Below, piece by piece: positions 33,185 to 41,900 of a stretch of DNA of 64,000 nt. Source of the stretch: Saprospira sp. CCB-QB6 (lineage in GTDB: Bacteria > Bacteroidota > Bacteroidia > Chitinophagales > Saprospiraceae); the NCBI RefSeq assembly GCF_028464065.1, contig NZ_CP116808.1, positions 2,621,501 to 2,685,500 of the forward strand. The letters run 5' to 3'. The notes under the pieces are model-generated. The model searched no databases. It worked only from the letters and a program-made list of their open reading frames with translations, and was not told where the DNA came from. The stretch's first letter is position 1. Every line of letters starts with the position of its first letter. A program made the position numbers and the translations under genes.

Positions 33185-33763
33185 TTAGTACACAATTCTA
33201 GAAAGGCTAGCAATGACAGCCGAAAGACGGACCGACTCAAATACTCGAGCTTCTGAGCTGCCAAGGCCCAATAATGAAGCCTCATGAGATTTTACACAAG
33301 CCTCACAACCATTTACAGCAGAAACAGCCAAACTAACGAGCTCGAAAAATTCTTTGCCCAAAACAGGGTTCATCATGATATTCATACGCAAGCCAGCGCG
33401 CATCGTCTCATAAGATTCTTTGCCCATATAGTGGCGGAAACGGTAAAATACATTGTTGGCGCTCAACAAAGAACTACAAGCAATAGCATCGGCAATCTCC
33501 GCTTCTGTGGCTTCGCTCTCCCGCGCTTGTTGAGTAAAGGCTTTTTCTAGGACCGTATTGTGCAAGGCATTGGCAATAGCTAGGCTAATGAGTGCCACCT
33601 CTTTGGCATTTAGCTCCTTAGAACGACGAAAGCCCTTGAGGTTCATGCGCAAATCACGCAAATATTTAGAATCCCCTTGGATGAGTTGCTCCAAGCTAGG
33701 CGTGCTATAATCTTCAGGAAGGCCAAGATCGGCCAACAAATCATTTAGTGTACTGGCAAGCAT
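33185..33763 (-). CDS. ahpD: AhpD-type alkylhydroperoxidase (carboxymuconolactone decarboxylase family)
   Basis: A 192-residue all-helical AhpD-like protein. The redox motif C-x-x-C-x-x-x-H is present as CEACVKSH with Cys153, Cys156 and His160, within VSAVNGCEACVKSHEASLLG. AhpD proteins have weak peroxidase activity and can act as the reductant of AhpC. It lies downstream of the AhpC gene on the same strand. A terminator separates them, so coupling would need read-through or its own promoter. No AhpF flavoprotein gene is in the window, which makes an AhpD-based electron route to AhpC plausible here (inference). Confidence 0.9.
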   Translation of the reverse strand: MLASTLNDLLADLGLPEDYSTPSLEQLIQGDSKYLRDLRMNLKGFRRSKELNAKEVALISLAIANALHNTVLEKAFTQQARESEATEAEIADAIACSSLLSANNVFYRFRHYMGKESYETMRAGLRMNIMMNPVLGKEFFELVSLAVSAVNGCEACVKSHEASLLGLGSSEARVFESVRLSAVIASLSRIVY

Positions 33764-33789
33764 TGTATCTTAGTTTTTAGATAGATGTT

Positions 33790-33824
33790 TAAAAAAAGCT
33801 GCGCTTCCTGGGGAAAGCGCAGCT
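33790..33824 (-). terminator. Intrinsic terminator between ahpC and ahpD
   Basis: On the minus strand AGCTGCGCTT / AAGCGCAGCT (10 bp) with a short loop, followed by TTTTTTT. It begins about 48 bases after the ahpC stop codon. Confidence 0.88.
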
Positions 33825-33871
33825 ATATAAGTGAACTCATTTTTAATAATGAGTGCTTTCTCCAATCTTAA

Positions 33872-34423
33872 TTAGACAGTAAGAGTAGCTTCCCCTTTCT
33901 TCCAGTTACAAGGGCAAAGCTCGTCCGTTTGCAAACCATCAAGTACGCGGATCACTTCTTCTACGTTACGACCTACGCTAAGGTCATTGACGCTAACAAA
34001 ACGAATTACGTTATCAGGATCAATGATGAAAGTTGCACGGTAAGCAATGCGCTCATTAGGCTCCAAAATACCCAAATCCTCAGCCAAAGACTTAGAAGTG
34101 TCCGCTAGCATAGGAAACTGCAAACCACGTAGGTCCTCATGGTCATGTCTCCAAGCCAAGTGAACAAACTCAGAGTCAGTAGAAGCACCAATTAGTGCAG
34201 TGTCACGATCGCGGAACTCATCAAAGGCGTTGTTGAACTCAGCAATTTCTGTAGGACAAACGAAAGTAAAATCCTTGGGCCACCAGAACATAACTGTCCA
34301 GCGATTGTCTTCATTCTTGAAGTCATTAACAAGCTCAGCAAACTCTTTCCCTTTTTCTAGAGAAACAACTGCTTGCTTTTTAAATTGAGGAAACTCAGAG
34401 CCGATTGAAAGTAGGCGATTCAT
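33872..34423 (-). CDS. ahpC: Peroxiredoxin AhpC (alkyl hydroperoxide reductase subunit C)
   Basis: A 183-residue 2-Cys peroxiredoxin that reduces hydrogen peroxide and organic peroxides in the cytoplasm. The peroxidatic cysteine is Cys56 in DFTFVCPTEI. The C-terminal tail has DELCPCNW with Cys170 and Cys172, one of which would be the resolving cysteine. The thioredoxin-fold core continues with ALIGASTDSEFVHLAWR and FPMLADTSKSLAEDLGI. The tail is shorter than in enteric AhpC. It is divergent from oxyR across a 261-base region with an OxyR-like site, so peroxide-induced expression is likely. Confidence 0.94.
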   Translation of the reverse strand: MNRLLSIGSEFPQFKKQAVVSLEKGKEFAELVNDFKNEDNRWTVMFWWPKDFTFVCPTEIAEFNNAFDEFRDRDTALIGASTDSEFVHLAWRHDHEDLRGLQFPMLADTSKSLAEDLGILEPNERIAYRATFIIDPDNVIRFVSVNDLSVGRNVEEVIRVLDGLQTDELCPCNWKKGEATLTV

Positions 34424-34448
34424 ACTAGTTTTATTTTAAGTTGTCAAA

Positions 34449-34476
34449 CAAAAGTTACGAAAGCTTAATTTTACAA
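34449..34476 (-). promoter_or_regulatory. Candidate ahpC promoter
   Basis: On the minus strand TTG (34476-34474), then TAACTTTTG (34457-34449), near the Bacteroidota -7 box. Spacing is 16 bases, shorter than usual, so this is tentative. Confidence 0.3.
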
Positions 34477-34566
34477 GGAGGCGAAACCTTGACTTTCGTT
34501 CTATCTTGCTAACACAAAAATACGGCAGTCGTTTAAATAAATCGAATTGATTTTTTTGATAAAAAT

Positions 34567-34581
34567 ATAGGCTCCGTCTAT
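34567..34581. promoter_or_regulatory. Candidate OxyR operator (ATAG-N7-CTAT)
   Basis: ATAGGCTCCGTCTAT is a perfect ATAG-N7-CTAT half-site of the OxyR consensus and also a LysR-type T-N11-A palindrome. It lies in the ahpC-oxyR divergent region. The second half-site expected 7 bases further on is not recognisable. Confidence 0.45.
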
Positions 34582-34684
34582 ATGTTCCTTGTTTTGAAAT
34601 AAAAAAATATGCATACCAAGTAATTCCAAATTTTTTATCCCCAAAATAGCTTTATGTATTCAATAATTAGGTAAAATTTTTTCC

Positions 34685-35611
34685 ATGCCTACACTCACTC
34701 AATTAGAATATATTGTAGCCGTAGATCTACATCGGCATTTTGGAGCTGCTGCTCAACACTGCTATGTGACGCAACCCACCCTGAGTATGCAAATCAAAAA
34801 AGCGGAAGAAGAATTGGGAATTAGTCTGTTTGACCGTAGCCGTCAACCTATTATGCCTACCGATATGGGGCGCTTAATTATTGAACAAGGCCGAGTAATC
34901 CTCCGAGAACGAGATCGTCTAAATGAATTGGTCGCTGGCTTCAAAAATGAATTGCAAGGCAGCCTCCGCCTAGGCGTTATCCCCACCCTTGCCCCTTATC
35001 TCTTGCCTAAGTTTGTCGGTAACCTGGTCCGAAATTATCCAAAAATTTCTCTAGAAGTGGTAGAACTCTCTACCGAAGAATTAAGCGAAGCCCTACAAAC
35101 AGACCAAGTAGATTTAGGCTTGCTCGTTACTCCTTTTAATCATCCCCAAATTTATACGTTGCCCCTCTTCTATGAAGAGATCCAACTCTATATCCACGAA
35201 CGACACCCCCTCTTTAAAGAAAAGGAGGTCGCCGCCGAACAACTCAAAGGCAAAAGCCTCTGGCTCCTCCGACAAGATCACTGTTTCCGAAATCAGATGA
35301 TCAATCTCTGCAAAATGCCCCAAGAACAACAACAATTGCCCTTCCGCTTCGATAGCGGCTCTCTAGAAGCTTTGCAACGCTTGGTCGATCAAGAAGGGGG
35401 CTTTACGCTTCTGCCCGAATTGGCCTGCCGCCCAGAACAAGGCCCTCGCCTTCGTCCTATTTCCCCAAAACCCCTGCGAGAGGTGAGCCTTGCCCATGTT
35501 CGCAATTTTGCCAAAACCAGATGGATCGATATCCTCAAAGAGGAGATTTTAGCGGCCCTGCCCGAACGAATGCAGCTGGCCCAAGACGGACAAGTAGTCG
35601 ATTGGCAATAA
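34685..35611 (+). CDS. oxyR: Hydrogen-peroxide sensing LysR-type regulator OxyR
   Basis: A 308-residue LysR-type activator. The N-terminal winged helix-turn-helix spans residues 1-60 (FGAAAQHCYVTQPTLSMQIK). The effector domain contains QDHCFRNQMINLC with Cys200 and Cys209, the same nine-residue spacing and flanks as the peroxide-reactive Cys199/Cys208 of E. coli OxyR. It should therefore switch by disulfide formation. It is divergent from ahpC and shares its control region, the expected OxyR arrangement. It ends one base before the convergent M48 protease gene. Confidence 0.94.
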   Translation: MPTLTQLEYIVAVDLHRHFGAAAQHCYVTQPTLSMQIKKAEEELGISLFDRSRQPIMPTDMGRLIIEQGRVILRERDRLNELVAGFKNELQGSLRLGVIPTLAPYLLPKFVGNLVRNYPKISLEVVELSTEELSEALQTDQVDLGLLVTPFNHPQIYTLPLFYEEIQLYIHERHPLFKEKEVAAEQLKGKSLWLLRQDHCFRNQMINLCKMPQEQQQLPFRFDSGSLEALQRLVDQEGGFTLLPELACRPEQGPRLRPISPKPLREVSLAHVRNFAKTRWIDILKEEILAALPERMQLAQDGQVVDWQ

Positions 35612-35612
35612 C

Positions 35613-37226
35613 CTAAGGATAATATTGCCCCTGATACAAGAGCTTTTTGTCCGTTTGCAATTCATAATAACGCCTTTGCTGTGGCATTTGCAAAAATAAG
35701 CCCTCCGAAAGGAGCTGCCATTGTAGATCCGCCTTCTCTTTGGGCGGCTCTAACCCCCTCGCCATCTTCCGCAAAAGCATAAATTCACTCTGCCGACTCT
35801 TTGGGCCATTTTGCTGATGTAAACCCAAAATCCAGATTTCTTCTTCCCCCTTTTGCCCCATCCACAACCAAAGTTTCCATGGCCCTTTTTGATAGAGACA
35901 AATAGGCCGCCCCAAGGCTTTACCCAAAGCTTGTTGCTTTTGTGCCGTCGATTGTAAGGGCCAGTCTTGCACCCATTGCTGAGCAGGCCAATGCTGACTC
36001 TTGAGCAAGCGCCGCTGAGGCAAAAATTGCTGCTCTTCGGGCAATTCTTCCCCCTTAATAAGGGCCGCATTGAGCTGCGCCAAATGCTGAATTTCCGCCC
36101 CCTCTTTTTCCAATTGAGCCAATTGCCGCAAAGCCGCAGCCGATTTTCCCTGCGCTTGCCAAATAATTGCCTCCGCTAACTGTATGTAGGCCCTGAGCTC
36201 CCCTTGGGCTTGCCCCCTCGCCAATTTGAGCAATTGCTCGGCCTTGAGCAATGGCTGCTCTTCTAACTCAAATAGTTCGGCCTGATGAATGAGGTAGAGC
36301 GCCTGCGCATAGCCCAAATAACTAATTAAAGGCATTTTCTCTTTTTGGGCCACCTGCCTAAAGTACGCTAGGGCCAAACCAATCCGAACCTCTGGCGATT
36401 TCCCCAAATAAATACCCGCTCCCCGCAAGCGCTCTGGCCGCTTCCAGTTGTTGTGCAATAGGTTGGGGAAAAACTGTGTTTCGGGATAAGCCTGCGCACT
36501 AAATTGTAGTTGAACCAAGGCCATATTGTGCAATATCGGACTATGCGCTAACCCCATGCTGTCTATTAAATAATGATAGCAGGCCTCCGCCTGAAGATAG
36601 CCCCCCAAACTCGCCCACTGCTGCCCCGCCTCAAAAACCTGAATCAATTCTTTGGTCTTTTCCAAGATCCCCTCATAAGCCTTTTGCCGAATGGGCAAAG
36701 GCAAATACCCCTGCAAATCAGCCGCTAATTGATATTCCGCATAGGCCTTTTCCATGAAATCAGCAATGCAGTTTTCTCCTGAAGCGTTCTGCGCCAAAGG
36801 ATTAAACCCCGCCATATAAGCCCAAAAAGCCCCCTCCTGATCCGCCTGTGCCTCCTGCTGCTGCCAAAGCTGAAAGTTTTTGCCATTGGCCGCAAAGGCC
36901 GTCCGCATTTTGCCATGCTCCCGCCGATGATGACTGAGCTCATGCGCCAACAAAAAAGCTAGAGCATCCCGCCCCTTGGGCAAGCTTCTACAAAGGCTCA
37001 ATAACTTCAAATCTAAGACAATCCAATTGCTGTCAGCCTGATAAAAAGCCATGCTAGCCTGCTGCCGCCATATTTTTAAACTGGGGGGATTGGGCAAATG
37101 AAGCGAAGCCAACAATTGCCGATAAATAGGATCCACATACTGATGCTCCGCACTGCTAGCCGCCAAAAACTGCTGCCCAAATAAAGAACCACTGCAAAAT
37201 AGAAGAAGAACAAGAATCCGATACAT
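35613..37226 (-). CDS. Exported M48-type zinc metalloprotease with helical-repeat C-terminus
   Basis: A 537-residue predicted periplasmic peptidase. Signal peptide MYRILVLLLFCSGSLFGQQ. The zinc motif HELSHH is at residues 95-100 (His95, Glu96, His99), and the third ligand is probably Glu125 in QQEAQADQEGAFWAYMAGF, as in M48 (Oma1/BepA-like) enzymes. Residues from about 170 to 400 look like TPR-type helical repeats (GYLQAEACYHYLIDSMGLAH, then FRQVAQKEKMPLISYLGYAQ), followed by a short beta-rich end. This layout recalls BepA, which degrades misfolded outer-membrane proteins; that role is inferred. Convergent with oxyR with almost no spacer. Confidence 0.85.
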   Translation of the reverse strand: MYRILVLLLFCSGSLFGQQFLAASSAEHQYVDPIYRQLLASLHLPNPPSLKIWRQQASMAFYQADSNWIVLDLKLLSLCRSLPKGRDALAFLLAHELSHHRREHGKMRTAFAANGKNFQLWQQQEAQADQEGAFWAYMAGFNPLAQNASGENCIADFMEKAYAEYQLAADLQGYLPLPIRQKAYEGILEKTKELIQVFEAGQQWASLGGYLQAEACYHYLIDSMGLAHSPILHNMALVQLQFSAQAYPETQFFPNLLHNNWKRPERLRGAGIYLGKSPEVRIGLALAYFRQVAQKEKMPLISYLGYAQALYLIHQAELFELEEQPLLKAEQLLKLARGQAQGELRAYIQLAEAIIWQAQGKSAAALRQLAQLEKEGAEIQHLAQLNAALIKGEELPEEQQFLPQRRLLKSQHWPAQQWVQDWPLQSTAQKQQALGKALGRPICLYQKGPWKLWLWMGQKGEEEIWILGLHQQNGPKSRQSEFMLLRKMARGLEPPKEKADLQWQLLSEGLFLQMPQQRRYYELQTDKKLLYQGQYYP

Positions 37227-37312
37227 CTTTCTTTTTTTTATGCCAAAATAAAGAAGGGGTTAGGCCTAAAATAATTCCATTTTAAGGATGTTGCCGCTTT
37301 TTTTTAATGCTG

Positions 37313-37471
37313 TTTTTGGGGCCTCCGCTGCGGCTTCGCCTTGCGGCGCTACGTTCCGCAGCTCGCTATTACTTGCTTCGCTGCGTCGGCTCCCGTTGGT
37401 CGGGTCGCTCGGCCCTGCGGCCTGACGGCCTTGGTCTGCGGCTTCGCCGCCCCCTTTCGCATCGCTAGGCC
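37313..37471 (+). repeat. Family E repeat, type B, forward, with inserted module (E14)
   Basis: Carries an extra module of about 40 bases (CTTGCTTCGCTGCGTCGGCT then CCCGTTGGTCGGGT) inside GCTCGCTATT...CGCTCGG. The same module is in E15, facing the other way about 760 bases downstream. Starts TTTTTGGGGCCTCCGC and ends CATCGCTAGGCC. Confidence 0.85.
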
Positions 37472-37770
37472 GCTCATCTTTTCGCCTTGCTTTAAATGCC
37501 TGTTTTCAGCCGTTTTGCAGTTGACTGTTTGTCCAAATCAATCTTTCTGGACCAATTGCAGCCCTGCAAATAGCTTTAAGCAGTTTCTTCGCACGGATTT
37601 GTTCGCTCAGGATAGGGCTGGGAGTGCGCCAGAGGCGTCTGCATCGATACATTTAGCTAGGGGGGAGCTGTCTAAGGCCCTATCTTTTTTTCTGGACTGC
37701 CCCTACGACAGATTAGCTAGTTTGGCTTAAAAACAAAATATTGAAAACGCTTGTATTTAAGCCCTTCTTA

Positions 37771-37835
37771 TTTTACCTAGGGGCAAGCCCCTAGGCTAAT
37801 AGTCATAGTCGCCCCCTCCTTCGAGGGGGCTTTTT
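37771..37835 (+). repeat. Family R2 repeat, forward copy
   Basis: TTTTACC, palindrome CCTAGGGGCAAGCCCCTAGG, CTAATAGTCAT, then hairpin GCCCCCT-CCTTCG-AGGGGGC (37811-37830) and TTTTT, which could end transcription. An inverted copy is at 37977-38047. Confidence 0.7.
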
Positions 37836-37976
37836 GTTTGGCTCTATTGGTTAATTAGGCCCAGACGGAATTTTCTGTATTGGCCCTTAGGGGCTAAGTT
37901 TATGTTTGAAGAGCAAGCGAATAGTTGGTCGTTAAAGATTTTGTTCGCTTAACTGTTCAAGCTGAGGAGGAAAGGC

Positions 37977-38047
37977 GAATCCCCTCGAAGGAGGGGATGA
38001 TAGATTTAATAGCCTAGGGCCTTGGCCCTTGGCCCTAGGGGTAAAAT
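37977..38047 (-). repeat. Family R2 repeat, reverse copy
   Basis: Reads on the minus strand as TTTTACCCCTAGGG...CCCTAGGCTATTA...TCATCCCCTCCTTCGAGGGGATTC. The palindromic parts are kept relative to the forward copy while the bases between them differ. Confidence 0.7.
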
Positions 38048-38062
38048 TTATATCATATAGGC

Positions 38063-38140
38063 CTGTGGGTTGAAACCCACAGCAAAAAGGGAGGCCATGC
38101 TAGACCTAATGAAGTGGGCCGAAGGTTAAAACCTTCAGCC
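38063..38140 (+). repeat. Two R3-type hairpins
   Basis: CTGTGGGTT-GA-AACCCACAG at 38063-38082 and GAAGGTT-AA-AACCTTC at 38121-38136 flanked by GGCC/AGCC. A third, degenerate unit (GAGGGTTTTAACCTGCAG) is at about 38192, before E15. Confidence 0.65.
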
Positions 38141-38229
38141 CATATACGTAGAGGAAAATAGCCAGTTCTAAGGCCAAAAGATTTAAATCAATGAGGGTTT
38201 TAACCTGCAGCTATGGCCGCAGGCCAAAC

Positions 38230-38384
38230 GGTCTAGCGATGTGCAGCAGTGGCCGTCAGGCCAGACCGAGCAGGCTTTGCCTGCGAAGGGCCGAGCGACC
38301 CGACCAACGGGAGCCGACGCAGCGAAGCAAGTAATAGCGAGCTGCGCAACGTAGCGCCCGCCGAAGGCGGGAGGCCCCAAAAAA
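38230..38384 (-). repeat. Family E repeat, type B, reverse, with inserted module (E15)
   Basis: Inverse partner of E14, carrying the same extra module (ACCCGACCAACGGGAGCCGA). It ends CCCGCCGAAGGCGGGAGGCCCCAAAAAA, and its A-run is the T-tract of the next terminator on the minus strand. Confidence 0.85.
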
Positions 38385-38411
38385 GGCCCCTTACAGAAGC
38401 GTAAGGAGCCT
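38379..38411 (-). terminator. Terminator after the small membrane protein gene, merged with E15
   Basis: On the minus strand AGGCTCCTTAC / GTAAGGGGCCT (one mismatch) followed by TTTTTT, which is the TTTTTTGGGG start of E15. Confidence 0.85.
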
Positions 38412-38434
38412 AAATTATGTCTAGAATAAGGATT

Positions 38435-38884
38435 TTATAGATGTTCTAGGATAAGAAGAATGAGCCAGATAATAATGATGAGCGCGCCGATAAAGCCAAA
38501 GATAGAGGCGAGGAGTCCGATATCGAGAAGGCCAAAAAGGGCGCCGATAATAACGAGGAGGATACCTAGGAGCAGCAGGTTTTTCATGGGAATATCCAAT
38601 TGCGTTTGTTCGGGGGCGCGTTCAGTATTTAGTTTTTTGAGTAGGAAGGCTTGTTTTTCTGCTTTAGAGAGGCCTTTCATTTCTTTGCGGTACTTTTTGC
38701 GGAGTTTGCGAAGTTTTTGGCGTTTTTGTTTTTTCGTGAGTTTTTTGCCTTGGCCTTTACCTTGGCCGAGAACGGTTTCCTGATGGAAGTTGCCTATATC
38801 GATAGCAGAAGAGGCCGCTTGCAGTTGTTGGTTGGGCAAAATGCAAAAGAGGGCGAAGATTAGAGAGAGCATGTAGTACTTCAT
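38435..38884 (-). CDS. Small exported protein with basic linker and two C-terminal membrane helices
   Basis: Function not recognised; 149 residues. Residues 1-23 form a signal peptide (ending LQAA). A very basic stretch follows at about 45-75 (KKLTKKQKRQKLRKLRKKYR), then a charged helix, and two hydrophobic helices from about 99 to the end (NLLLLGILLVIIGALFGLLD and IFGFIGALIIIIWLILLILE). The tail resembles short YqaE/DUF-type small membrane proteins of Bacteroidota, but no family is claimed. It lies 77 bases downstream of the TamL-like gene on the same strand and ends at a terminator, so it may be the last gene of that transcript. Confidence 0.7.
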   Translation of the reverse strand: MKYYMLSLIFALFCILPNQQLQAASSAIDIGNFHQETVLGQGKGQGKKLTKKQKRQKLRKLRKKYRKEMKGLSKAEKQAFLLKKLNTERAPEQTQLDIPMKNLLLLGILLVIIGALFGLLDIGLLASIFGFIGALIIIIWLILLILEHL

Positions 38885-38961
38885 AATTCACAATTTAGCA
38901 GTTAATAGATGTATAAACAGGGGTAAAATACAAGGAAGTTGTGAAAATAAAAGGGGGAGGC

Positions 38962-41900
38962 TTAAAAAGGTTGTCCGACGGCGAGGACCCAATTGAGTCG
39001 GCCCCATTTCCAGTAGACGGGTTGTCCGTCTGGGCCATAGCGTTGAATTTGGTCATTTTCGTCGGTGATATCGAAGCCGGCGGGGTTACGGACTTGCATA
39101 GCGAGGTCGAGTCGGAGGATAAAAAAGCTCATATCGAGGCGGATGCCGAGGCCGGCATCTAGGGCAAGTTCTTGCCAGAAGTTCCAGCTGATGGCGCCAT
39201 TTTCTTCGGGGCTATAGGGGTAGCCTGCAAAATCTCTTTGGATGCCTTTCATCAGCCAGACATTGCCGGCATCGGCGAAGATAGCGCCGCCGATCCAGGA
39301 ATTGAGCATAAAGCGGAACTCGGTATTTATTTCTAGGCGGATATCGCCCAGTTGGAATTCTGCGCCAGGTTCGGCGCGGATGCGGCCGGGGCCGAGGTAG
39401 CGCATATTCCAGCCGCGCATACTATTGGGGCCTCCTAAGTAGAATTGTCGGCTAAAGGGGACGCGATTAGAGTTGGCGTAGGGGAGGGCTGCGCCGAGCA
39501 TGAGGCGGCTGGCTAGGCTATATTTTTTGGCGATACGCCAGTTGTGGCCGAGGTCTAGGTCTACTTTGCCGTATTGGGTATAGGGGATGCCAAAGAATTG
39601 GATATCGTTGTTGCTATTGATTTGGTCGAACAGCCAGACGCTAGAGCCGGTCAGTTCGAGCAGGGCTCTAAAGTAGCCGACTTGGTTTTTGCCTAGGCGA
39701 ATATTGCTTCGGCTGTATTGGAAATTGCTAGCGGGGATAAAGTATCGTTCTTGGAGGGAGAGCCAGAGGCCGAGGTTACTTTCGGCTAGGCGGTCGCTAA
39801 AGGTGGCATCTAGTTGGGGTTCTAGGGTGAGGTTAATTTGGAGGGGGGACCAGCTAAAGCTTTGGTTTTTGCCTTTTTGCCAATTGTAGGAAAAGCTTGC
39901 ATCGAAAGAGCTGATGCGGAAATCGCTAGCTTGTTGGAGGTAATTATAGTTGAGGTTAATTTTGCTATTGGGTTTATCTACGCCTAGGGTCCAGTTTCGG
40001 AAGCCCAGCATGCGGGGGAATTTGAGTTCGAAGCCTGTGCTAATATCGAGCAGATTAACCCAGCTGAGGAAGCCTTCGGTGGTATTGAGCACGCTATCTC
40101 GGTTGCGAATTTGGAAATCGATACCACTTTCCACATTAAAGGCGAAGGATTCGCCGCCTTTGAAGATATTTCGATTTCGGGCAGAGAGGTTAATGGCAGC
40201 GCCTAGGTTGTTACTACCGGTATTGACTTCTAGGTCTGTTCCCAATTGTAGTTTGGGGGCTTTTTGCATAAAGACATAGGCATCTAGTTCGTTGGGGTTG
40301 CCTGATTTGGAGGGGACATATTCTAGGCGGGGAAAATTAAAGACATTAAGGTCAGAGATGCGGTCGATACTTTCCTTACCAGCGTCAAAATTATAGAGAC
40401 TACCATTGGTCAGTTGGACATTTCTGGAGATAGCAGCATCCTTGATGATAAAGTTTTGTTTTTTGCGTTTGGCAATTTCTTTAGCCGCCTTAATGGAGTC
40501 GGTTTCGGCGGTTTTTGCGGGTTTTCGTAGGATAGTGTGAATATGAATATCTGTGGGGCTAATTTTTTCTACCTCTTGATAAGATTTTCGGATAAAGCGT
40601 TGGCGGTAGGGGCGGAGGCTGAGTTTATAGATTTTGTTGTTGAGCGGGTTTTGGGCATAGAACTCTTGTTTGATTCGGTCTTGGTAGAAAGATTTCTTCT
40701 TTTTGAGTTGTTTTTTGGGGAAGCTAATTTTGAGTTCGCTGCGGGATATTTGTTCAATTTGGGCCCATTGGGCATTTTTGGGGGCTTTTTCTTTGGGGCT
40801 TAGGCGGAGGACATAGGGGAATTTACCTCCAGCGAGGACCAGAATACTTTTATTTTTTTGGTTAGAAATGCGGGCGAGTAGGTTTTCCTCTCCTTGTCCA
40901 AAGAGCGTCCAATAGTTTAGGCTATCGCCTTCATAGAGTTCTGTGCGGTAGAGTTGGCGATGGCCCTTATTGGGGGGGCGAAGGACCACGTAGCTACTAT
41001 CCATTTGGTAGCGGCGGCTACTTTTATGGATTTCTAGTCGGGGTTCATCAAGGACAATAAACACATTGTGAATGTTATATTGTTGGTGTAGGCTACTATC
41101 TGAGGGGGGAAGTACATTGACATAAATATTGGCTCTGGGGCTTTGGGAGGGGCGGCCTTTAAAATCGAGGGTATCGGCATTGACGGTATCGGCTTCAAAG
41201 GCGATGAAGTTCCAGTTAAACTCTTGATAGCCTTGGTTGCGGATAGCATAGGTCAGGCGGGTTTTTTCTTCGAGGAAGGCGGATTTGGCTAGGGGGCTGC
41301 CTGCTTTGAGTTTAGATTTTTCTTTGCTTTGTTGGAGGATTTTGTGGATTTGTGGGTCTTGGGATTCGAAGATAACGGTATCGATAATGAGGGGGCGGCC
41401 AGTACTATAATAGTAATTGACTTTAGCTTTATAGTGATCGTATTCTACTTGGTAGCCTACTTTAGCGTCGAGAAAGCCTTGTTGAATCAGGTAATTTTGC
41501 ATAGAGAGGGCGGCGTATTTGGCTTCTGCGGAATCAAATATGCTAGGGGCTTCGCCCACCTTATTGCGGAGGAATTTTCGCCAGCGGTTATCTTTAAAAT
41601 AGCTAGAGTCTGGGGTTTTTGCAAAGTTGAGGGAGTCGGGGCGGATGCCGCCTTTTTCCCATTGGCCCTTTTCGTTGAGGTGGCGATAATTGGGATCATA
41701 GACATATTTGATGCGTTTTTCCTTGGCCCTGTTGTGGATCCAGAGAAAGGGGTAGCTAAAGAGAATCTTCCGATTGGGTTTTTGGCGGAGGGTGTAGAAC
41801 AGATCGTAGGCGAAGAGTTCTTGTTGGTCGGCGGAGAGTTCGTAGGATTGTGGGGGGACCAGGATCGAGTCGGCGCAGAGCAGGGCGCCATCGGCTCTTT

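Larger units (their letters stand above)
37472..38229. other. Gene-free region between inverted repeats E14 and E15
   Basis: About 760 bases with no credible gene: the open frame crossing 37341-37730 starts in E14, is low-complexity and lacks a recognisable domain. The region holds two inverted R2 copies and two R3 hairpins, so most identifiable sequence is repeats. The unique part (37480-37765) shows no motif I recognise. Confidence 0.6.

Noticed and set aside
37341-37730. 129-codon frame beginning in repeat E14
   Set aside because: The first third is translated repeat sequence, the remainder has no recognisable motif and no start context.
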